Of a DNA stretch of 42,731 bases, positions 33,703-40,347 are shown piece by piece. The stretch is from Bacteroidota bacterium (lineage in GTDB: Bacteria > Bacteroidota > Bacteroidia > Bacteroidales > VadinHA17): assembly GCA_022709665.1 (NCBI GenBank), contig JAKLIJ010000005.1, positions 1 to 42,731 of the forward strand, given 5' to 3'. A program made the position numbers and the translations under genes. Numbering within the stretch: position 1 is the stretch's first letter; the number at the start of each line of letters is the position of its first letter. The notes beneath the pieces are model-generated. The model was not told where the DNA came from. It worked only from the letters and a program-made list of their open reading frames with translations, and searched no databases.

Positions 33703-34416
33703 CTAATATGCCCGGAAAGATATCCTGAAGAAACCAGTCGCCTTTGACGCATCGATCTGGAACTTCCACTCCCCTGCCTTTTCCTTGTTCTCCTCCGCGG
33801 ACACCGAAAATGACTTCCTCCAATTGAGATTACCGAACCCATCTATCATTATATCTGAATATACCTTGCCGTCGGGCATTATAATCTTGATTTTTACCTC
33901 ACCCTCTTCGCATTCTCCGTTCACTGACATGACCACAGTACTTGGAAGACTGACATCCATGGAATATGTATTCGAGAATGACCCGCCCTTGATGGATCTT
34001 GAATAATCCCAGTCAGTCCTTTCGCTGTCGCTCCCTGCAGAATGCCAGGTGAATGTATCCATCCCCGGAACCATGAACCTCCCGCCTTCGAACGGCGCCC
34101 ATTTGAAATCCGGATTGTCATTCCAGTTCCTGAAATCCTTTCCCATGTCCTGGTAAATGCCTTCCTGCTCAAGCTTTTCGCGGACTTCCTTCATGGCTTT
34201 GTCAACCTCTTCCCTGGCTTCCCTCTGAATCTTGTCCATTTCTTCCTGCTTTTTCTTCTGCTCTGCAAAGGCTTTCTTCTGGGCATCGATCTCCTCCGCC
34301 ATCTTCGACTCTTTATCCCTTTCCTCCCTGCTTTTGTTCTGGGCCGATGCCTGTCCCGTAAATACAAGAAGGGAGAGGATGATAATTCCACTTAAAAATA
34401 ATCTGTTTGCTTTCAT
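33703..34416 (-). CDS. Secreted coiled-coil protein of unknown function
   Basis: A 237-residue exported protein with a signal peptide (about 1-25, ending ASAQ). Residues 28-90 are almost all Lys/Glu/Gln/Arg and likely form a coiled coil (EERDKESKMAEEIDAQKK). Residues 100-237 form a probable beta-sandwich: FKWAPFEGGRF, then VSLPSTVVMSVNGECEEGEVKIKI and GFFRISFRAY. I recognise no family. It is transcribed away from the two-component system and has its own promoter (34445-34473). Three 11-bp repeats adjoin that promoter, suggesting it is a target of the response regulator. Confidence 0.7.
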   Translation of the reverse strand: MKANRLFLSGIIILSLLVFTGQASAQNKSREERDKESKMAEEIDAQKKAFAEQKKKQEEMDKIQREAREEVDKAMKEVREKLEQEGIYQDMGKDFRNWNDNPDFKWAPFEGGRFMVPGMDTFTWHSAGSDSERTDWDYSRSIKGGSFSNTYSMDVSLPSTVVMSVNGECEEGEVKIKIIMPDGKVYSDIMIDGFGNLNWRKSFSVSAEENKEKAGEWKFQIDASKATGFFRISFRAY

Positions 34417-34444
34417 GGCTACCCTGTTATTGCTTATTTCAATT

Positions 34445-34473
34445 CAAAGATAGTGCCTGTTTTTCTGATGCAA
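34445..34473 (-). promoter_or_regulatory. Promoter of the secreted coiled-coil gene
   Basis: On the minus strand TTG (34473-34471), 18 bases, then TATCTTTG (34452-34445), an exact -7 box. Start codon at 34416 is 29 bases downstream. Spacing is one base short of the usual 19-21. Confidence 0.55.
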
Positions 34474-34474
34474 T

Positions 34475-34508
34475 GTTAACACAGGGTTAACGCAGGGTTA
34501 ATGTCAGG
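34475..34508. promoter_or_regulatory. Three 11-bp direct repeats, probable response-regulator binding site
   Basis: GTTAACACAGG (34475-34485), GTTAACGCAGG (34486-34496) and GTTAATGTCAGG (34497-34508). The first two differ at one base; the third is 12 bp with changes. Spacing of 11 bp fits OmpR/PhoB-type regulators, which bind direct repeats with about one turn. The site sits between the histidine kinase and the divergent secreted gene, next to that gene's -33 element. Confidence 0.55.
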
Positions 34509-34538
34509 GAGGCTGTTCAGAAATCTGAATATTTTAAA

Positions 34539-34546
34539 TACTTTTG
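34539..34546 (+). promoter_or_regulatory. TACTTTTG -7 box just before the histidine kinase gene
   Basis: Exact TAnnTTTG match ending 10 bases before ATG 34557. The transcript would be nearly leaderless. No clear -33 TTG; activation from the 11-bp repeats upstream could compensate. Confidence 0.4.
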
Positions 34547-34556
34547 AGAGGACAAC

Positions 34557-35981
34557 ATGAAATGTATGAAAAAAAGAAATACCATCCTCCTGCTCGGGAT
34601 TTTTTCAATAATAATCCTTATAACAGCACAGATAATAATTATCAGGGGTGTCTGGAGACAGAAGGATGAGATGCTCAATCTCCGCTACAGACTTTTCTCG
34701 CAGGATGCACTCGAATTGCTGGCACGGCAATGGTCGACCGACGGTTTCGATACCGCCCGGATGATAATAAGCAGCAAATCGGAGTTGATGCTTAAGATGA
34801 TGGAGGAAAGGAAAACAGATACATTGTCAGCATCGGAAAAGAAGGAACTTTTTGACTATGTTTCCCTGGCCCTGAACAAGGAAGAGGACCTCTCAGCCTT
34901 TCTTTCACGATATTTTGAGTTAAGGGGAACAGATAAGGACTTCATCAGCAAGATTGTAATAAACCGGTTTGAACTTGTCGACTACAACCGCAGAATCCCG
35001 GTTTACCTGAGCGAGGAATTTGCAAGCCGTATGCTGGCAAGGGCAGATACCATACGAAGAAACGGCCCCCCTCCGAATATGAGAAGACCGGTCCGCACAA
35101 GAGAGATCCTTATTAAGAGGTTTGGAAACGAGTACAACTACTACAGGCTTGACTTTGAGTACAGAATTGATTTTTCCGATAAACAGAAGATGATACTGAG
35201 GGAAATTGCAGCCTCACTTGCACTAAGTCTTTTCAGCATCCTCCTGGTGGTGAGCCTGTTCATTATCACATATAAAAACCTCATGGAGGAAAAACGCCTG
35301 TCGAACCTGAAGACCGATTTCATTAATAATATGACGCATGAACTGAAAACCCCGCTGTCGACAATCACTGTTGCCGGCCGGACACTTGAGATGCCCGTCA
35401 TAAGGTCGAATGAGGAAAAGATCCTGGAAACAGCCAAAATGATAGGGAAGCAGAGCGTCCATCTCAACCAGCTCATCAACATGATCCTCGAAATAAGCAT
35501 GTGGGAAAGGACACAGTTCCAGCTTGAGAAGAAAAGAGTAAGGATCCAGGGCTTCCTGAATGAAATTATCGACAGCTTCAAATCGGGAGGAGGCAACGGG
35601 GCGGTAATCGCACGAAACTATGATTTCGGTGAACTGGAGATCGAAGTCGATCCCGTCTATTTCACCACTATGATCAACAACCTGCTTTCCAATGCGGTGA
35701 AATATTGCGACACTGAACCGGTAATCGAAATAGAAGGCTTTACCCTCGACAACAAAATCAATATACGGATCGCGGATAACGGCATCGGCATAAATAAAAA
35801 TGATCAGAAAAGGATTTTTGACAAGTTCTACAGGGCTTCGTCAGGAAACATACATAAATACAAGGGACTGGGACTGGGGCTTTATTATGTCAGAAAAATA
35901 GCCGAAGCCCATGAGGGAGATGTTACGGTTAGCAGTAAACCGGGAAAAGGTAGTATATTTACAATAACAATACCATATTAA
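34557..35981 (+). CDS. Sensor histidine kinase
   Basis: Membrane-bound kinase of a two-component system, 474 residues. Helices at about 9-30 and 220-240 flank a ~190-residue periplasmic sensor region that I cannot assign. The HisKA domain carries H261 in NNMTHELKTPLS. The HATPase domain has NNLLSNAVKY (N box), IADNGIGI (G1), FDKFYR (F box) and GLGLGLYYV (G2). All catalytic motifs are present. The response regulator begins 15 bp downstream. Starts at ATG 34557 or 34566 are both possible. The divergent secreted protein may be its output or an accessory sensor. Confidence 0.93.
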   Translation: MKCMKKRNTILLLGIFSIIILITAQIIIIRGVWRQKDEMLNLRYRLFSQDALELLARQWSTDGFDTARMIISSKSELMLKMMEERKTDTLSASEKKELFDYVSLALNKEEDLSAFLSRYFELRGTDKDFISKIVINRFELVDYNRRIPVYLSEEFASRMLARADTIRRNGPPPNMRRPVRTREILIKRFGNEYNYYRLDFEYRIDFSDKQKMILREIAASLALSLFSILLVVSLFIITYKNLMEEKRLSNLKTDFINNMTHELKTPLSTITVAGRTLEMPVIRSNEEKILETAKMIGKQSVHLNQLINMILEISMWERTQFQLEKKRVRIQGFLNEIIDSFKSGGGNGAVIARNYDFGELEIEVDPVYFTTMINNLLSNAVKYCDTEPVIEIEGFTLDNKINIRIADNGIGINKNDQKRIFDKFYRASSGNIHKYKGLGLGLYYVRKIAEAHEGDVTVSSKPGKGSIFTITIPY

Positions 35982-35996
35982 AGAAATTTACGTGCT

Positions 35997-36695
35997 ATGA
36001 AGGTTCTGATGGCTGAAGACGACAGGGATTTCGGAAACATTCTGTCGCAATATATTTCAATAAGCGGATATGACGTTACACTGGCCCGCGACGGCAAAGA
36101 GGCATGGGAGCTTTTCGGAAAAGAAAAACCCGACCTCTGCGTCCTCGATGTCATGATGCCGGAAATGGACGGATTCACACTCGGTGAAAAAATAAAGGAA
36201 GCAAGACCCGACATTCCCATAATCTTCCTTACCGCCAAAAGCCTTAAGGAGGACATTGTGAGAGGACTGAAGATTGGCGCTGATGACTACATTACCAAGC
36301 CTTTCGATCCGGAAGTACTTATTCTCAGGATCAATAACATCCTTAAAAGAGCTTATGCCTCAAGCAATGATGAATTCAAAATCTCCGACACAACCCTCAA
36401 GTTCAATACCCTTGAACTGATTTGCGGCAGGACAAAAGAGAAGCTTACCCTAAAGGAAGCCCAGCTCCTGAAGTATTTCATTATTAACAAGAACCGGATC
36501 CTTGCACGGGAAGATATCCTTACGGAGATATGGGGTGAGGATGACTACTTCCTTGGAAGAAGCATGGATGTTTTCATCTCGAGGCTCAGGAAATACATAT
36601 CCGAGGACAGGAATATAGATATCCGCACCGTAAGGGGAACCGGATTCATTCTTGAAGAGAAAAAACCCGGGGAAGAATTTACCGAAGGGGAATAG
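35997..36695 (+). CDS. OmpR/PhoB-family response regulator
   Basis: DNA-binding response regulator, 232 residues. The receiver domain has D8/D9 in AEDDRD, phosphoacceptor D51 in CVLDVMMPEMDG, the T in FLTAKS, and K in YITKPFD. The winged-helix domain (about 130-222) includes LKEAQLLKYFIIN and RSMDVFISRLRKYI, ending VRGTGFIL. It is the partner of the kinase ahead of it. Its likely binding site is the set of 11-bp repeats at 34475-34508. The stop codon lies in a hairpin shared with the convergent gene. Confidence 0.95.
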   Translation: MKVLMAEDDRDFGNILSQYISISGYDVTLARDGKEAWELFGKEKPDLCVLDVMMPEMDGFTLGEKIKEARPDIPIIFLTAKSLKEDIVRGLKIGADDYITKPFDPEVLILRINNILKRAYASSNDEFKISDTTLKFNTLELICGRTKEKLTLKEAQLLKYFIINKNRILAREDILTEIWGEDDYFLGRSMDVFISRLRKYISEDRNIDIRTVRGTGFILEEKKPGEEFTEGE

Positions 36696-36707
36696 AATTA
36701 ATTCCCC
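36687..36707. terminator. Symmetric hairpin spanning both stop codons of convergent genes
   Basis: Arms GGGGAAT and ATTCCCC flank the 7-base loop AGAATTA. It includes the end of the response regulator and the end of the TlpA-like gene, whose stops are three bases apart. No T-run follows on either strand, so it may act mainly as a 3'-end stabiliser or weak bidirectional terminator. Confidence 0.5.
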
Positions 36708-37798
36708 AGAACTTCCTTAATCTTATTGTATAATCCCTGTCCCCTGAGGTTCCTTCCGATTATAATACCGTTCTCATCGAGAAGGAAGTTGGCCGGGATG
36801 GAATTGACTGAGTACATCCTTGCGGCTTCATTGTTCCAGTACTGAAGGTCCGAAACATGTGTCCATGTCAGCTGATCGTCGGCTATTGCCTTTACCCAGT
36901 CGTCCTTTGTCCGGTCGAGCGACACACCGAACACATCAAAGCCTTTTTTATTGAATTCCTTATACGCTTTTACAACATTCGGGTTTTCCTGACGGCAGGG
37001 TCCGCACCATGCAGCCCAGAAATCAAGAAGCAGAAGCTTTGTCCCAACCTTTGAATAAAGGCTTACAGGGTTGCCTTCCGGATCGTTCAGAGTGAAGTCG
37101 GGCGCTTTCTGGCCAGGTTCGACAGCTTTCATTTTCAAAGCTCTCTCCTTAAGCTCTTTAACAAGCGCCGTGTTGGCGACCGCAGTATCCATGACGCCGA
37201 TCAGCGTTTCAATCTCGGTTCCTGTTATTTCATAAGCCAGTCCGGCAAGTACCTGGGGCGCTGCAAATGATGCCGGGTTGTTCCTGACAAAATCAGCCTG
37301 CACCTTTAACATCTCCTCCTGAATTGTTTCTACCTGTTTCTCCAGGTCTGCGACTCTTGCTGTGTCGCCCTCCTGTGCTGCAACCTGGTACTGATTGTAA
37401 ATCTCGGTGTTTTTATCTCCTAAATCATTCATCGACTTTACCAGTCCCGAATATTCATCCTGTGTCTTCGATCCGGTTATCGATGCTCCGTAGAGCGAAT
37501 CGAGCTTCCCTGTAATTGTTATCTCGGCATTCTCAAGGAAAAACTGGGTTCTCATCCTGGAATCTCTTACTGTCAGCATAACCATTTCAGGATTCTTCAC
37601 AGGGCCGCCCTTGATTTTGAAAGATCCCTTGTAAGCCATTGCCGAATCGAGCGTAACCATGCTTCCGGCTTCCCTTTTCTGGAGCAGGAACATAACACTG
37701 TCGGCCCCTTCTATTTTCCCGTTTATAACATATTGCGGTCCGGATGAACATGCAGCCAGGATGGCTGCCAGAACTGCGAAACTGAGTATCTTCTTCAT
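36698..37798 (-). CDS. TlpA-like thiol-disulfide oxidoreductase lipoprotein with DUF4369-type N-terminus
   Basis: Exported thioredoxin-fold protein, 366 residues, with lipobox LAAC (C17). Residues about 23-130 form a beta-rich DUF4369-like domain (YVINGKIEGADSVMFLLQK). A helical linker (130-180) is charged. The C-terminal AhpC/TSA-thioredoxin domain starts near PGQKAPDFTL and has the active site WAAWCGPC, with C265 and C268. It likely reduces disulfides in the periplasm, as in cytochrome c maturation or oxidative folding; a specific partner is not indicated. The -7 box TATCTTTG is upstream at 37861-37854. Confidence 0.9.
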   Translation of the reverse strand: MKKILSFAVLAAILAACSSGPQYVINGKIEGADSVMFLLQKREAGSMVTLDSAMAYKGSFKIKGGPVKNPEMVMLTVRDSRMRTQFFLENAEITITGKLDSLYGASITGSKTQDEYSGLVKSMNDLGDKNTEIYNQYQVAAQEGDTARVADLEKQVETIQEEMLKVQADFVRNNPASFAAPQVLAGLAYEITGTEIETLIGVMDTAVANTALVKELKERALKMKAVEPGQKAPDFTLNDPEGNPVSLYSKVGTKLLLLDFWAAWCGPCRQENPNVVKAYKEFNKKGFDVFGVSLDRTKDDWVKAIADDQLTWTHVSDLQYWNNEAARMYSVNSIPANFLLDENGIIIGRNLRGQGLYNKIKEVLGN

Positions 37799-37853
37799 CT
37801 GCGAGAGTTTTGAATTTTAGTAATTCATTTATTTACAATAGTCTGAACTCGCG

Positions 37854-37861
37854 CAAAGATA
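37854..37861 (-). promoter_or_regulatory. TATCTTTG -7 box upstream of the TlpA-like gene
   Basis: Exact Bacteroidota -7 match on the minus strand, about 55 bases before ATG 37798. The -33 element is not clear in the AT-rich sequence that overlaps the 3' end of meaB. Confidence 0.4.
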
Positions 37862-37881
37862 TTAATTATTGTTAATTTACA

Positions 37882-38967
37882 TCACTTACTGAAATATTTA
37901 TCAAGAAGGATCTCAGCAGCCCTGTAAGAGGTTAAGGCTCCTTTCCCAAGTTCCTTTTCTATTTCCGGGATCAGGGCTTTTATCCTATCGTCGCCGTAGA
38001 AGGATGAACCCAGGCTGTCGAGAATGACATCATGCATCCTTACAACAGATTGCTGTCTCCGGAGCTCCTCAAAATATCCTGAATTTACTGTGAAGTCTGC
38101 ATAACCTGTGATCAGGTCCCAGATTTCCTTTATCCCCGATCCGTCGAGAGCAGAGCAGGTAAGGGCAAGCGGTTTCCATCCCGACTGACCTGAGGGGAAA
38201 AGAGAAAGCACATTCTGGAACATTATCCTTGATTTCTCAGCTGCTAGGCGGTTCTCACCATCAGCCTTATTAATAGCAATGGCGTCAGCCATCTCCATTA
38301 TTCCCCTTTTGATCCCCTGTATCTCATCCCCTGCTCCGGTGAGCATAAGAAGAAGAAAAAAGTCGACCATCGACCGTACGGCTGTCTCTGACTGGCCGAC
38401 TCCCACCGTTTCGACTATTATTGTATCAAAACCAGCTGCCTCACAAAGGATTATTGTCTCCCTCGTCTTTCTCGCAACTCCTCCCAGAGTTCCGGCCGAG
38501 GGAGAAGGCCTTATAAAGGCATCGGGACTGTTCCCAAGCCTTTCCATCCTGGTCTTGTCTCCTAATATGCTTCCTTTTGAATGCTGGCTGCTGGGATCGA
38601 TAGCAAGCACAGCCACCTTTCGTCCCATTGAAACAGAATACAGCCCGAATGTTTCAATGAAAGTACTCTTTCCGGCTCCCGGAACGCCGGTGATGCCTAT
38701 CCTGACCGAGCGCGAACTGTAGGGAAGACATTTTTCTATAATCGAACGGGCTGTGGCCTTGTGTTCGTCAAGAGAACTCTCTATAAGGGTAATGGCACGG
38801 CTCAGAATAGCCCGGTCACCATCCCTGATACCCTTTACATATTCATTTACTGAATACTTTTTCCTTTTTCTTACTCCTGATGTGAATACATCGGGATTGA
38901 CGCTGGGAGGCTGAGTAACACCCTCACGGATCTTCAGGGAGGACCTGTTATCATCCTTATCCTCCAT
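37882..38967 (-). CDS. meaB: Methylmalonyl-CoA mutase-associated GTPase MeaB
   Basis: G3E-family GTPase (ArgK/MeaB) that protects and loads B12-dependent acyl-CoA mutases. The 361-residue protein has P-loop GVPGAGKS (94-101), the family phrase VAVLAIDPSSQHSKGSILGDKTRM, and DTIIVETVGVGQSE (switch II with G). The base-specificity motif is AINKADG. The N-terminal helical region is slightly long. No mutase subunit gene is nearby, so its client lies elsewhere. It starts 5 bp after the DUF1573 gene, a functionally odd neighbour. Confidence 0.93.
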   Translation of the reverse strand: MEDKDDNRSSLKIREGVTQPPSVNPDVFTSGVRKRKKYSVNEYVKGIRDGDRAILSRAITLIESSLDEHKATARSIIEKCLPYSSRSVRIGITGVPGAGKSTFIETFGLYSVSMGRKVAVLAIDPSSQHSKGSILGDKTRMERLGNSPDAFIRPSPSAGTLGGVARKTRETIILCEAAGFDTIIVETVGVGQSETAVRSMVDFFLLLMLTGAGDEIQGIKRGIMEMADAIAINKADGENRLAAEKSRIMFQNVLSLFPSGQSGWKPLALTCSALDGSGIKEIWDLITGYADFTVNSGYFEELRRQQSVVRMHDVILDSLGSSFYGDDRIKALIPEIEKELGKGALTSYRAAEILLDKYFSK

Positions 38968-38972
38968 AGTTC

Positions 38973-40067
38973 TTACTTCTTCGCAGCAAGCTCCTGATCA
39001 ACATCAGCATTCACCATGAGAACAACCTCGGAGTTCTTAGGATCGTTGGTATAGACATAAATTGCCTTGGTTGTTCTCCCCTTGTAGCCTCCTGAATTGA
39101 AAACAGCTTTTATTGATCCGGTCTCACCCGGCTTGATACCCTGGCCCTGAATGCCCTGCTGAACAGCGGTGCATCCGCACGAAGCCTTGATGTGCCTGAT
39201 AATAAGATCACTCTTACCCCCGTTGGTAAATTTAAATTCCACATCATTTGGCGTGGATCCCGGAATCTTGCCAAGATCAACAGTCTTGGAGGCAATGTCA
39301 AAAACAGGAGCATTAGCCATGTCATCCTTCGACAAACCCGAGAAATCCTCAACAAGGTTCGCGCTTACCGCATAATACACCTTATCGTCGACAACATCGT
39401 TTATCTTAAGCCTTATGATATCGGTGGTATAACCCCAGGAATTATTCCTGGTTGCATCATAGGTCCCTTCAATAATGCCTTTCTGGCCGGGCTTGAGTGT
39501 CTGGGGAGAAGCTTTGAGCGCAAGATGCTGAGGCACATTGTCAAACTCTATTTTTGCAGGCTGGGCTGAGGTGTTGATTACCTGCATGGTCCTTATCTTT
39601 TTCTCAGTCTTCTTTACATTCGTAAATGCAAGATGATTGCTCTCGAACCTGACCGGACCAACCGGGAAGATATAAAGCTCCTCGACCGTCTTTTCACGGG
39701 GGATCACTTCACCTTTAATAACAAGCACTGCTACTGCAGGTTTGGAATTTGTATACACCGACAAAGTCTTATTGAACTGACCGGGCCTGTTCTGAGGATC
39801 ATAAATGGCAGTGATCTTTCCTGACCCCTTTGGAGGAATCGGATTTTTCGTCCATTCAGGAGTGGTACATCCGCAGGAGGCAACAATGTTCTGGATAACA
39901 AGGGGCTGATCGCCTGTATTCTGTACTACAAAATCATATTTCTGAAGTCCGGCTTCTTCCTTGAATTTTCCAAAATCATGCTCCGACGAGGAAAGCTTCA
40001 TAGCCGGCTGGGCAAAAATAACTGCACCGCTTAACGCAAAAATCATAATCAAAAAAATCCTCTTCAT
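38973..40067 (-). CDS. Secreted DUF1573-domain protein
   Basis: Exported 364-residue protein with a signal peptide (about 1-20, ending IFAQ). It has two DUF1573 Ig-like modules. The first covers about 24-120 with C65-G-C67 (ASCGCTTPEW); the second covers about 255-355 with C297-G-C299 (ASCGCTAVQQG). Between them is a third beta-rich module (130-235) without the CGC motif. DUF1573 is a common Bacteroidota envelope domain of unknown role; the paired Cys could bind metal or form disulfides. Upstream is a 280-bp divergent spacer. Confidence 0.88.
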   Translation of the reverse strand: MKRIFLIMIFALSGAVIFAQPAMKLSSSEHDFGKFKEEAGLQKYDFVVQNTGDQPLVIQNIVASCGCTTPEWTKNPIPPKGSGKITAIYDPQNRPGQFNKTLSVYTNSKPAVAVLVIKGEVIPREKTVEELYIFPVGPVRFESNHLAFTNVKKTEKKIRTMQVINTSAQPAKIEFDNVPQHLALKASPQTLKPGQKGIIEGTYDATRNNSWGYTTDIIRLKINDVVDDKVYYAVSANLVEDFSGLSKDDMANAPVFDIASKTVDLGKIPGSTPNDVEFKFTNGGKSDLIIRHIKASCGCTAVQQGIQGQGIKPGETGSIKAVFNSGGYKGRTTKAIYVYTNDPKNSEVVLMVNADVDQELAAKK

Positions 40068-40347
40068 CTTTTTGTATTTTTTTATTATTGCTGAACAGAC
40101 TAAAAATCCATCTGTTATATGACCAGATTAAAAACGAACAAAACCCGGGTTTATTTGAATTTAAGTCTGAAACCATTAACAAAGATCAGACCAAACTTGT
40201 TTACTGTATCACAGAAGCAAAAATAATAAAGTTTGACCTACATATTAATATTGTTAAAGAATATCTTTAGTTTTGCTGACTGACAAAGCCATTTTGGAAC
40301 AAAATTTGAGGATAATAAGACCGTTCCGCGGAATTGAAGTATTAACA
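40068..40347. other. AT-rich divergent intergenic region
   Basis: This 280-bp spacer lies between the DUF1573 gene and the large plus-strand ORF and must hold both promoters. A near match TATCTTTA is at 40262-40269 on the plus strand. No hairpin, RNA gene or convincing short ORF was found; a 60-residue plus ORF at 40088 looks non-coding. Confidence 0.5.
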
